In this document: one piece after another, positions 11,961 through 22,705 of the stretch
How positions within the stretch are numbered: the first letter of the stretch is position 1
Layout of the letters: every line of letters starts with the position of its first letter
Origin: Cadophora sp. MPI-SDFR-AT-0126
Lineage: Eukaryota > Ascomycota > Leotiomycetes > Helotiales > Ploettnerulaceae
DNA length: 64,000 bases
NCBI GenBank assembly: GCA_020747065.1
Contig: JAGMVK010000005.1
Coordinates: forward strand, 1,054,001-1,118,000
Direction of reading: 5' to 3'
The notes under the pieces: model-generated
Told to the model about the DNA's origin: nothing
Database searches by the model: none
Seen by the model: only the letters and a program-made list of their open reading frames with translations
Program-made: the position numbers and the translations under genes

Positions 11961-14280
11961 TCAATTGTCTCCATACGTGAGGTTTTCGGTGTAGGTGTTT
12001 TCCTCGCTCTTAAATCTTGTAGGCTCCTCATCTTGTCTTGATGCACCAGTGAGTTGCTCCGACATCAATCCCTTCTCCTTGAGATACTTGATGGACTTCA
12101 AGATGGTCAGATCATCCTTTGCGGTGTCGTTGAGAATGAGTCGTTGTGCAAGAGTCATCTTTCCACCGTTTGCCTCCTTGTCTCTCAAAGCTTGATTGCG
12201 AACCTCCTGGTCGTGAACGAAGCGACACTTGCCCTTCTTACCGCACGTACCGCCGGTCGAGAAATACTTGCAGTGTCGTTGAAGTTGAGCTTTTGATGGC
12301 TGTGAAACACGGTACGGTGCATGCTGGCGAGAAGAAACTGCTTCTGGTTTGGAGTCTTCGGAGCCAGAATCCGATGAGCCATCGGAATCTTCATCGCTCA
12401 CTTGACCACGAACTTCGTCACCCTCATCGCCGTTCTCACGCTTGCGCTTTGAGCCGCCCATAGATTCTTGGATCTTTCGCTCGGCTTTTTCGAGTTCACG
12501 TCGGAGCTTTTCAGCTTTTCGTTGCTGAATCTCGAGTTTGGTCTCGCCCTCCTCCTTCTTGATAGACTTTTCCTGCTTGATGCGCTGTCTGTTTTCACGC
12601 TCTTGCTCACGTCGTTGACGAAGCTCTTCTGCGGCAGCTTCTCTACGAGCTTTCGTAGGAAATCTACTTCTTCGCTCAGCGAGCCATTCTTCCAAATCAG
12701 TTGGCAACCTAGAAAGTATTAGCAAAGAAGAACTAATCTCCTATCGCAAACAAGCAAACATACTGCGGAGTATCAGGACCAAGCAAAGTAACAAGTCTGG
12801 CTTCTTCGTCGGCATCATCAACCTCATCCTCGCTGTCTTCATGCTCAACACCATTTGGTGTGAGACCGAGAGTATTGGTGCGACGCTTCTTCTTCTTTTT
12901 GCCATTGGCATCTGCACCTGCAGGCCTCTGGCGATTCTCTGAAGTAGATCTTTGACCACCTCCATGATGATGATTGCGATTATCGCTACGATCACGGTCG
13001 CCACGACCGCCGCGAGAATGTTGAAAATCATTGCGACCACCACCTCTGCCTCTGAAATTTGAATTACCTCGACCCCGATTGGGGCCAGAGTTGTATGGGT
13101 TGGGATCAAGTGGTGGACGCTGTCCTCCGTGAGAGAAATCTTGAGAAGGATATGGCTGATAGTGTGGTTGAGAGAATGGGGGAGGTGGGCTTTGATGATT
13201 TGCAAATTGATGAGGAAAAGGAGGGCCCGCTTGAGCCATATGACCTCCTCTGTCATTGTCAAATCCCATTCGAATGGGAGGTCCCATGAGAGGTGCTTCA
13301 TGACCTCCACGGCCACCTTGAAAGCCACCACGACCGCGATTATTATTATTATTGAAAGGGGGTCTGGCATGCTGAGGAGGACCTTGCCACTGTTGTGGAG
13401 GTCCACCATGCTGGTTAGGAGGCCCACTGTGACCATAAGAAGGAGTTGGTTGAGGAGCTTGGAACTGCTGAGGTGGTTGTTGCGGGCCATACTGTGGCTG
13501 CGGCTGCGACTGAGGTTGGTAGGCCTGTGGAGCGTAGTTTGGATGATAATTTTGAGGTTGCAAAGGCGCAGGCTGGGGTGCGTGCATAGGTGGTTGCGGG
13601 TGTGGTTGATGCTGAGGGCCATGATGCTGTTGACCATGTTGATCGTGATGATTGTTCTGCCATTGTGGACCGCCATAACCACCTCCAACAGGAGGACCTT
13701 GCTGGGGTTGCTGGGGACCAGGAGCTTGAGGGCCTATGTATGGAGCAGACTGCTGACCATTAGGACCATTATACCCAGTTGGAGGACCTTGAGCTTGTGG
13801 ATTGTAGCCTCCATTTGGTTGTTGAGGATTGTAGGGCTGATTGCCATGGAAATCACCTCGACCTCCTTGATTGCCACCTCGGCCACCTCGAGGAGGACCA
13901 CCTCCTCGGGGAGGCTGTTGGTATTGAGGATGAGGGTGCTGCTGTTGCTGCGGATATCCGTACTGTGGCTGCTGCTGCAGATGATTCGAGGGAGGAGGGC
14001 CAGGAGGAGGTGGAGGCGGAGGGTAGTTGTATTGCTGAGCGCCAGCCATGGGACCGCTGTAAGGAAGATTTGGACGCGCAACAGATGCAGTAAAAGGACG
14101 TTGCTCAGGAGCGTAGTTGTAGTTGTGGACGTTGACGGTCTTGTACTGGATGAGCTCTGATGGCAAGAGATGTCAATTGGATTCTCGAGGATGATGAAAG
14201 ACAACGCAGGTGTGTGTTTGTGTCAAGTACTTTGAGACGAGAAAGGGAGCTTGCTTACCTGGCTCTGGGAGTCCCGCCAT
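11961..14280 (-). CDS. NUFIP1/Rsa1-like CCCH zinc-finger protein
   Basis: Three exons (14280-14259, 14156-12764, 12708-11961) give 720 aa. The tiny first exon encodes MAGLPEP and supplies the only good ATG. Residues about 10-420 are Pro/Gln/Gly-rich with many RGG-type dipeptides, a disordered RNA-binding-like region. A basic KKKKKRR stretch follows. At the start of exon 3 lies the NUFIP1-type segment (EEWLAERRSRFPTKAR), then a charged coiled coil and a CCCH finger with spacing C-x8-C-x5-C-x3-H (around 12205-12270). Family knowledge: NUFIP/Rsa1 proteins help assemble box C/D snoRNPs in the nucleus. That role here is inferred from the short conserved segment. Divergent from RPC25. Confidence 0.8.
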
Positions 14281-14745
14281 TTTGGCAGAACGTGGCAGCT
14301 GCTTGTGCTAGCGCGGCACCACTCAAACCTTATTTATCAGGTCTGAAGCGACTTTTGGAAACACAGCTAACTCAAAGACTAAACTCAATGATGAAGCAGC
14401 CTCTTCACGGTGGTGAAGTGGTCGTTCCTTGATGCAGTGACGTGGAGCTGGAATTGAGTAAACATCTGGGTTTTCGACAAGTTTGTTTTCGGCTCGAGCT
14501 GCTTTTTGCGCCAGCAGACTGTGAATTCGAGTCTTGTCACGTGCTATCAAATTCAGATTCACGACCTTTTCAGCTTCAACCTCCAGTCCGATTCTTCTCG
14601 GATTGATTGGATCTAGGGTGGAAGAAGTCGTAGTTGACGGATGATTTGTTGGACTTGTCTTCGAAGCCAATCCTGCAACTTATCATTCTCAGCTCTTATG
14701 AGCTCAAACCTCTCTCACGCCAGACCATAGACCTCCCCATCCAAC
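14281..14745. promoter_or_regulatory. Shared divergent promoter, NUFIP-like / RPC25
   Basis: 465 bp separate the two start codons, so both promoters and 5' UTRs lie here. No clear TATA box; no separate gene seen. Confidence 0.5.
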
Positions 14746-16002
14746 ATGTTCATTCTCGTAAGTCAGACCGGCAGAATATCTATTGCAATAAAGTCAAAGA
14801 ACTACCACTGATATGTCAACAGACAAAAATCGCGGACCTTGTCCAGATCGTCCCAGAAGATTTCAACAAGGACGCAGCACAAGCTATTGAAGACAATATC
14901 AATGCCAAATATGCAAACAAAGTCATTCAGAAGATCGGCCTCTGTATCTGTCTATACGACCTCTTGTCTTCGTCTGAAGGGTTGATTGGTCATGGTACTG
15001 GTCTTGTCAACGTCAATGGTATGATGCGAATTTCTTGCCTCTTGAGTTTTGGAGCATATCTGTGTATTGTTTTTTCTAGTGTTATATCTGATACATTTGC
15101 TATTCTCATATTCGTTGTTTTCTCGTTCGCCTACCTCCCACCTCAAGGGAGTTTCCCCTGGTTTCGCTCCCACATATACCAAATTTTCAGCAATGACTTG
15201 TTTGATAGAGCTCAGCTAACACATTCTAAAGTCGAGTTCCGCCTCATAGTCTTCCGCCCCTTCAAGCACGAAGTAATAATCGGTCGTATCAGCAGCGCCA
15301 ACACTGATGGAATTCGAGGTACACACATCCTCCCAAAGACTCCCCCATCCTCCAAGCTACAAGACTAACACACTACCATACAGTACGCCTCCCTTTCTTC
15401 GACGAGATATTCGTCCCCCGGCAAGCCCTACCAGAGGGATCCGAATTGTAGGTTCCCCCTCTCTCCCTCCTTCCATGCATACCATTTCCCCACTCTCATA
15501 TCGCATCACACCCATCTCCAGCAGATCTGACAAACCCCCAGCAGCAGCGAACAAATCTACGAATGGCGCACCGAAGACAACACCCTCTTCTTCGACACCC
15601 ACGAGACCGTGCGCCTCCGCATCCAAGACGAAGTCTGGAAAGATCAGAGTCCTGTCGGTCCCAGAGGTACATTCTCAAATCTCTTTCCTTTTCCCTACAC
15701 TCCTCCTAATCCCCACACCCCGATCCTCCCCTCCTACATTCCTCTTCACCCATACTCCATCCTCCACTAGCCCTCTCACCCCTCCCTCTGATTGAAAGCC
15801 AAAGCAAATGACTAACATCCCATCCCAACCCCCTTCAGAAAAAGACGAACCATCCAACAGCATCACCATCCCCATCGGCAGCGGCAAGACAAAACAGAGT
15901 CCGTACTCGCTCATCGGCAGTATGGACGATGCGGGTATGGGTCCGATCATCTGGTGGGATGGCGACGAAGCCGAGGAGGAAGAGGAAGCGATGGCGGAGT
16001 AG
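14746..16002 (+). CDS. RPC25: RNA polymerase III subunit Rpc25 (Rpc8)
   Basis: Six exons: 14746-14757 (MFIL), 14823-15018, 15232-15318, 15384-15448, about 15545-15666, 15839-16002. The N-terminal SHS2-type (Rpb7-N) domain begins with MFILTKIADLVQIVPEDF and continues to GTGLVNVN. The OB-fold part follows with FRLIVFRPFKHEV and FFDEIFVP. The C-terminus is acidic (DEAEEEEEAMAE). Family knowledge: Rpc25 pairs with Rpc17 to form the stalk of RNA polymerase III and acts in initiation on tRNA and 5S genes. The exact 3' acceptor of exon 5 is ambiguous because of a CAGCAGCAG run; the choice changes one or two residues. The 213-bp second intron is longer than most in this window. Confidence 0.9.
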
Positions 16003-16275
16003 TAGAGCGATCTCAAGTGCCCTCGCTTAGTCGGAGCAAGCAATGGAGTACAAGGGAAAGGGGAGAAGGAAGGCAGGAAGCGAGGGAGAAAGGGGACAGG
16101 GTAGACGGGTTCCACGAGGCAAAAGTGTTTATATCTTTGCTCAGCCAGAACAGTGTTGAGCGAAAATGATAGCCGCTAGCTACTAGGCAAGTATGCCTTT
16201 CCGAGAAAAGTCTGTTATTTAACATTAGAAGACAAGCGACTTAAGCATTGCCAGAAAGACGAGCAAAGTCAAGAC

Positions 16276-16348
<73 letters not shown>

Positions 16349-16386
16349 ATCTATCATATGCTGACAACATTTACCACTCACATGCA
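16003..16386. other. Convergent intergenic region with microsatellite
   Basis: Holds the 3' UTRs of RPC25 and the membrane protein gene and the CT repeat listed separately. No gene seen. Confidence 0.5.
16278..16345. repeat. (CT)34 microsatellite
   Basis: Perfect dinucleotide CT repeat of about 68 bp in the convergent 3' region. Likely length-polymorphic. Confidence 0.95.
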
Positions 16387-17334
16387 CTACTGCAACACCA
16401 CCTGCGCATAACTATCCTTATCCACCCCCGACAACCCATCCACCACCTCACTCCCCTTCGTAGCCGCCGTCTTCAACCAGCACGTCCCCTTATGCGCACT
16501 CACATACGCCAAATAACTATTAAACGTCGCCGCCACACACGTCTTCCCACTCTCCGCCACCCCATTCTCATTATACGTCACACACGCCCTAGCGCAATCC
16601 AGAAGACTGTACGCTACGATCGCAATGATGTCGGGACCAGCAGAGTCCTGTCCACAGACGACTTTGAAGGTCGAGCCGAAAGCTTGCATGTTGGTTCCAT
16701 CGAGGGACGGGCAGTCGAGGGCGAGGAAGCCGGAGGTGGGGACGGTGATGTCGCTGGTGGCGGTGGGTGTTGAGTCTGGGGAGAGGGTGGATGTTATAGT
16801 GCGTGTGCGGGTTATGTAGATGGCGTCGGGGTTGGAGTTGGACCCTGAGGAGTCGGTGCCGGTGTCAAGGTTGACATTTGAGGAAGAACTGTTTACTTAT
16901 CAGTAACCAATCACTTCAAAAGTCAAAACAGCTCCTTGGAAGCCACCATCGCTCTGAGTCTCATTCGGCTATAAGCCCATATCTACAAAGTATTTCCCAA
17001 GGCAAGAGCTTCCACAAGTCCAAAAAAAAAGATCAACATAGACTCACCATTTCCTCCTGATACTCCTCACAGCCAGACTTCCCCCCAACCCACCCCCAAG
17101 TCCACTTGCAATCGTAACAAAAGCCAACAGCAGCGCCAACCAAAACGTCGGCCTCCTCACACCACAAATCGTCTTCTCCTGTCCTACATATCCAGCAGGC
17201 GGACCTCCCATATTCTCAGGCACCTGCCCATAATAAGGTTGAACATGGCTTTGTGGCGCTGGAGACTGTGTCGCGAGGTACGGCTTTGAATCTGGCGCGA
17301 CTTCGAGGCCTGAGTGAGGAGGTTGAGATGCCAT
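16387..17334 (-). CDS. Single-pass membrane protein with Cys-rich PAN-like ectodomain
   Basis: Two exons (17334-17048, 16888-16387), 262 aa. An N-terminal Pro-rich cytoplasmic part with a CGVRRPTFW motif precedes one hydrophobic helix of about 20 residues (about 69-88) with Gly-rich end (GLGGGLGGSLAV). Next come a Ser/Thr-rich stalk and a C-terminal domain with several cysteines (LDCP, VVCGQD, DCARAC, KTCVA, GTCWLK). This layout recurs in many uncharacterised ascomycete surface proteins; the Cys-rich part looks PAN/Apple-like but the match is weak. No signal peptide, so a signal-anchor (type II) topology is inferred. Function unknown. Confidence 0.75.
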
Positions 17335-17970
17335 ATATGGTGTGCCTGATCCTTCCTTCGTTTGACCGTATTATTTTTCTCCAAAAGAGTCGTCGTTCGT
17401 AGCACTGTCCGTACAACGAAAGACAAAATAGGAGAGGTTACAGAATCAAAGGAACGGAATATCCTCCTTGGGGGAATCTCAAAATGCTTACCTGACAAAA
17501 GTACCTCCCCTGCCTTGACCTCTCCCATCATGCCCATGCATCCAAACCCCATGTTTATTTTTACCCATCCCTTCATGAGTCGAGACGTGACGATTTCCCT
17601 AAGCGAGCCGCAGTTGAGATGTGGCATCCAATCACTCATCAGAAAGGGAAAGCCACCACAGGGATTCCGGAATCCTTCAATTCAGATATCTCGCGTGCTC
17701 CCATGTTCCCGTTTCTTGGTATCATGGTTGCGGCCAATGGATGCTTGGATGCTGCAAGCCTTCGGGATAAGGTTGGCCTATGAGGCTTGTGGATGAACTG
17801 TTGATCCCGATCATTAAATTCGTTATTTCTTTCTTGTGGGAGAGATTGCCCTGACTGAGCTTGTACATCAGAATCTTGGATATGGAATTTCATTTTCTCA
17901 ATTGAGTATGAACGCTCGCTGGGTGAGATCTTCAACACCATCTTCGCTTCGAACCAAGTGGGGAGAGCTC
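17335..17970. other. Intergenic region
   Basis: Lies between the membrane protein start and the HET gene 3' end. Short frames here show no protein features. No gene seen. Confidence 0.5.
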
Positions 17971-20434
17971 TCAGTGAAGCACAAATGTTTTCACACCCCC
18001 CACTGTTTCCAATTCGTCCAGGACATCACCAAGCACAACATCATCGCAAAAGCAGTTCCCCACAAACACATGATGGTTCTTAATCTTCCGTAGTATATAG
18101 GGATCCCTTCCACCCAGCAAAACACAAACGGAGTCCCCAACTTGGACATCCGTCCTCCCAAGGCCAAACTTCCCGGTCCCCGTAACGAAATATCTCTTTT
18201 CATCGTTTCCCTCATACAGAATCCTCAAAAATGTCCTCAAATTACGGTCATAGATTACTGCATCCGAGTTCATGCCCAAGTCATCGTGTCCACGATCCGA
18301 ATATAAGTGATCGAAATCGAGCTCGAACAAAGGAGCAAGGAAGTTGCGGAGTGCGGGCGGGAGTCTTTCACTGTCTGCTATAGATTTCCAGGTCGCTGCT
18401 ACGACACCCATTTTGTTAATGGCATCAAGTCCTTCGTTCCTGGTGACGGGGCCGATACGAGCTTCCCTGCTACCAGTCCCAGACACACTTTGCTGGATCA
18501 AGTATGCATCAAAAATTGCTCGCATGAAGCTTCTCGATAGTTTCATGATTCGGCCAACAGTGTCTATTTCATCAACCTCAGACCCATTCACCGTTAGTGC
18601 AAACGGTTCAGTGGCAGATTGGATGTAGCCGTCCCACCTGGAGACATCTGTTGAGTATGGGGCTAGACGGACGTCTAGGTTCACGTTGGCTAGGCCCTCC
18701 AACTCTTCTCTGATTGACGTGTACGTTGAAGATACTGTCCAGTCTGGAACCCAGGAGGGGAGATTTGAAGACGTTCTCGGGGGTAAGCAATGATGCAAAA
18801 AGCGAAGTGTACCATCCCCATTGGCGAGCTGCTCACGAGTACCGTCAGGGAGGATAAGCTGACCTCCACTGAATGTGAATTGCCCTTCCAAAGCAGTTTT
18901 GGTAACCTTCGTGTAAACATCCTGGGTCGCAGCCGAGTAATCTAGTTCAATCTGGCTTCCATCTTGAGCTAGTCCGACCAGCGCATATATCTTATCGCGG
19001 GCATCTGTTGCCTTGGAGGAGCGAAATATCTCGATGAGGTCGAGAATACGAAAGCCAGAATTGTCCTCGGTACGACGTCCATCAACAACTCGCCACTCAC
19101 GCCGAATGCTGTTGAGGCGGCGTAGTGGTTCAAGCTTTTGCCCGTTGAGTGATGCTTTCAATGTCGATACATCCCATGGGCTTCTCATCGACGTAGGATA
19201 AATCTGGCAGAGTGAGTTCCAAGGCAAAGTTTCCCTTCCACATACCACTAACAAGTCTGTGGCAAGGGTAGCTTCTTGGATTACCCAGACTCTGTCCCAC
19301 CAATGATGTCGGAAAATGCTGTCAATAGCTGAAATTTCTTCGTTGGAAGCTTCTGGCTGTCCCATCGGGGGCCTCTGTAAGATGGGAAGCTCCTCGAGAT
19401 CAGAATCAGAGTCACTACCATCGTAAATCTGCTGCCTGTGTGTGCTTGTATTTCCTTGTCTGTGCTGAGTCAAGACCTCGAGTCTCGCATTTCTCAGGTC
19501 CTCCAATTCCTGAACGAGTTGAGCTTTATAGTCGTTCTCGTGATTTAGTCTGCGGAAAGCCAAGCGCACGCCCGGGTTACCAAGACCTAGCCAGATGAGC
19601 ACACGCTCAGCATTCTCATAAATTCTGGCCATTCGTCGTACTTGAAACGACCTCTCTTCGAGATGTGACTGGTCGATGGACAGTGCATCTACCCACAATA
19701 AACGAGGCCTGTCTACGAAGGAAAGGCATTCCAGCGCCTCAAGTAAATTCTTCGTGACTCCAAACGGCCGCCCATCCAGGATGATTGGAAACTTCACATT
19801 TGCATCGCCCCAATGATAGGAAAGAGCCTGAAGACATCTGGATTAGCGGGTCTGCATATATGCAAGTATGACGAGATAAATTAGGCAAATTCAACCAAAG
19901 ATGTTGTATCAAACAGTTGGTAGAAATGGCGAAGAAAGAGCCACTATCGTCACACACCTACCTCATATGCATGTGGTTCGTCGTGGGAGACAGGATGAAG
20001 CCGACATTTGACCATGCTACCCTCATAGCCCTGGGATGGAAGTAATTCTACGATTCGTGAGTAATGCCTCTCCAGATCCAGCGGCGTGTATACGTATGGT
20101 TCGACTTGGTGTGGTTCTGACGATTGTGGAATATTCGACGATGCCGATACCGAGTCCACTGACTGGGGATGGCCTCGTGACCGAAATATCTTCTCTATGA
20201 ACTCATCATGTCAGCCCTAATCAAATGAATGAGCTGTATGGACATGATAAGAACATGTACGACGAATGAAAGGACCAAAGGGCAAGCTTGCTATCGCAGT
20301 GTGAGCTGTGAGGCTGAAGATGGAAGCAATCACGAGGCTTGACAAAGAGGCTCGATGAGGACAGACAGGGACACAGCTTGGTGATGAGATAGCTTACTAG
20401 AAGAGAAGAACTCGGAAATCCTTCCACGAGTCAT
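17971..20434 (-). CDS. HET-domain protein (heterokaryon incompatibility type)
   Basis: Three exons (20434-20398, 20194-19962, 19827-17971) give 708 aa. The HET domain lies at about residues 85-250: EALSYHWGD, then RLLWVDALSIDQ and ERSFQVRRMARIYENAERV, followed by WVIQEA around 19290. The C-terminal half carries the usual tail in which a GTGKFGLGRTDVQVGD stretch precedes an L-x-G-G-R-D-P-like loop. Family knowledge: HET domains (TIR-related fold) mediate allorecognition cell death in filamentous fungi; many HET genes have no known partner. No NACHT or repeat domain is fused. The first exon and its short upstream intron (20397-20195) are the least certain part. Confidence 0.85.
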
Positions 20435-20843
20435 GATCGCCTTCAAATGTGAGAGAGGAATCACAAATAGCTCCCGAATTAGAAGGCGCGAGATTGTCCA
20501 GCTCAGCTCAGCTAGTCACCTGTGATCATTGAGTCCTAGCTCTGGCCAATCAGCTGTAAGCGCGATTCTTCAAGCGAGAGGCAAGTACGCAAACTGGAAT
20601 GAAAGATGAGCAGAAAACCACCAATTTTCTAATTTTGTGACTATTTTTGTGACTACTAGTCAAAAGGTATCTGAAATCCAGCCGCGTGATGCAATCGATA
20701 TCCTATCTATAGGAGATCAAGTCCCGGTCAGAGAATCCAAAGCAAGTCTATCTTGTTGAAAGACCTAGGCAACGCCATATCTCATCTCCAAAGAACGCCC
20801 ATATTGCCAATGCAGATCCCGGCCCTGAAAAATTTACCCAAGA
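20435..20843. other. Intergenic region, HET gene promoter / CYS3 3' end
   Basis: About 400 bp. No gene or clear promoter motif seen. Confidence 0.5.
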
Positions 20844-22106
20844 TCAAGCAGCGTGTCCGTTAGCACCGTTCACACCCTTGAGGCCGTTAGAGATCTTAGG
20901 CCAGACAACAGCCTTCTCTAAGGCTTGGAGAACATCTTGCTTGAGATCTTCGGCGTCTTCAATACCGCAGCTGATCCGTACTAAGTCATCAAAGACACCC
21001 ACTGCTTCGCGCTGCTCCTTGGGGATACCAGCATGTGTCATGCTGCTAGGGACCTCGACTAAACTCTCAATGCCGCCAAGAGATTCTGCGAGTGTGAAGA
21101 TGTTTGTGGTTTGGCAGAAACGTTCGGCTGCCGCTGAACCACCCTTGATTCGGAAGGAGAGCATGCCACCACCCATTCCGTCTCGGTGCTGCTTGATGGC
21201 AATAGCTCTGTGGGGGTGAGACTTCAGCCCGGGATAATTTACTGCAATAACGTTGGGCGAAGCTTCCAAGGCCTTCGCGACAGCAGTTGCATTGACCGTT
21301 GCCTCTCTTGCTCTCAAATGTAGAGTCTTCAGTCCACGGTGTGCCAACCAACTATCGAACGCCGAAGGAATAGCGCCAACGGCATTTTGCAAGAACCCCA
21401 ATCTCTCTTTCATCGCATCTGAATTGAAAGCCGCAACACCCATGACTACATCCGAGTGTCCATTGATGTACTTAGTGACCGAGTGAACGACAATATCAGC
21501 TCCATGATCTAGAGGATTCTGAACATATGGGCTCATGAATGTATTATCCACCACAACCATGACACCACGTTCATGAGCCTGGCTAGCAACAGCCCGAATG
21601 TCCACCAGTCGCAGGGTAGGGTTCGAAGGAGTCTCGATCCATACCAGCTTCGTCTCCGGGGTGATGTGTTCTCGGATATCGACCTCGATTTCTGGGGTGA
21701 AAGTGACCTTGACACCGTGTGCCTTTGCTACCTGGGTAAAGTATCTGTGTGTGCCACCATAGACATCGCTCACACTGATGACATGGCTACCCGCTGCCAA
21801 ACTCTGCAAGATGATAGCTGTAGCCGCAGAGCCCGAAGAGAAAGCCAATGCGTATTTTGCGTGTTCTAAAGCTGCAACAGCTTCCTCGAAGTTATCGCGA
21901 TTCGGGTTGGAGGAGCGGCTATATTCGTATTTTCCGACAGGCTTACCCACAGCACTTTGCGCGAATGTGGTGGATAGAGAGATGGGAGCAATAACAGCGC
22001 CGGTAGAAGGATCGTGACGGGATCCAGCGTGTACAGCAAGAGTGCCAAAGCCTTGGACTGGAGAGGGGGCTCGTGGAGGGGTGTCAATTGGGTGGTCAGC
22101 CATCAT
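20844..22106 (-). CDS. CYS3: Cystathionine gamma-lyase
   Basis: Single exon, 420 aa from the ATG at 22106 (MMADHPID). The frame is open further upstream but offers no other ATG. This is a PLP-dependent Cys/Met-metabolism enzyme. Seen: GTLAVHAGSRHDP, YSRSSNPNRDNFE, the YGGTHRYF loop, VDNTFMSPY and the PLP-lysine motif SVTKYINGHSD. The C-terminal SLGGIESLVEVPSSMTHA matches the cystathionine lyase/synthase family. Family knowledge: cleaves cystathionine to cysteine, alpha-ketobutyrate and ammonia in the cytosolic reverse transsulfuration pathway. Close paralogues (cystathionine beta-lyase or gamma-synthase) cannot be fully excluded from sequence by eye. The transposon sits about 400 bp upstream. 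Confidence 0.9.
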   Translation of the reverse strand: MMADHPIDTPPRAPSPVQGFGTLAVHAGSRHDPSTGAVIAPISLSTTFAQSAVGKPVGKYEYSRSSNPNRDNFEEAVAALEHAKYALAFSSGSAATAIILQSLAAGSHVISVSDVYGGTHRYFTQVAKAHGVKVTFTPEIEVDIREHITPETKLVWIETPSNPTLRLVDIRAVASQAHERGVMVVVDNTFMSPYVQNPLDHGADIVVHSVTKYINGHSDVVMGVAAFNSDAMKERLGFLQNAVGAIPSAFDSWLAHRGLKTLHLRAREATVNATAVAKALEASPNVIAVNYPGLKSHPHRAIAIKQHRDGMGGGMLSFRIKGGSAAAERFCQTTNIFTLAESLGGIESLVEVPSSMTHAGIPKEQREAVGVFDDLVRISCGIEDAEDLKQDVLQALEKAVVWPKISNGLKGVNGANGHAA

Positions 22107-22511
22107 GAAATATGATGGGGTCTTCGACGCGGGGTTGTTCGAGGGGTCGTTCGAGACAGCAAGCGCAGCTCGATTGCAAGGAAGCAAAGGACTATTTGTA
22201 CTCAAGAGTGTTCGAGGAGGTCCTGAAAGTATCAATGCAGAGGGGTGAGGGGCGAGGAAATTTATTTAATGAAGGAATTTTTGGCGGGGATGCTTCTGAA
22301 GGATCGAGAAGTGATTGATAATGGATAGCACGAAACGCGACTACGGTTACTGCCGGACAGGACAAAGGGCGTACAGCACGCAATTCGATGACTCTTCTCT
22401 TTTGGGTGAAGGCAATTGAGGAGAATTAGTAAGATGGAAAGCATGGAAGAAGGGACCGAGGCTTGATTAGCATTCCAGAGATTTGGCATGATTTTTGCCT
22501 GATAAGATATA
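22107..22511. other. CYS3 upstream region bounded by transposon
   Basis: About 400 bp separate the CYS3 start from the left end of the mariner-like element. No gene seen. Confidence 0.5.
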
Positions 22512-22670
22512 AGCCATTCTTCGGTTTGGCGTGATTCTTCGGTAAATAACGCCGACACACCGACTCTTGGTGAGGAACCACCTAAAAATGATGAATAGAA
22601 GTTGTAACCTCCAAAACTCCACCATTCCACCATCGATTTTCGTCCCAATTAGGTAGTTTTGAAGCTCTTG
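22512..22670. repeat. Left terminal inverted repeat
   Basis: Outer part holds two direct copies of ATTCTTCGGT about 18 bp apart, probably transposase binding sites. Inner limit is GAAGCTCTTG at 22661-22670. Pairs with 25391-25551. Confidence 0.9.
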
Positions 22671-22705
22671 GATCGGTCTTTGTTTCCAGTGTTTTTGCAG
22701 CGAAT

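Noticed and set aside
12741..13688. Alternative minus-strand frame of 315 codons
   Set aside because: Shifted-frame shadow of the same low-complexity coding region; no domain features and no fit to splice sites.
13129..14160. Long plus-strand frame of 343 codons
   Set aside because: It is the antisense shadow of the Pro/Gln-rich part of the NUFIP-like gene; its composition is Leu/Arg repeats produced by the repetitive codons.
22107..22235. N-terminal extension of cystathionine gamma-lyase
   Set aside because: The longer frame begins at a TTG with no upstream ATG; the ATG at 22106 gives the normal family length.
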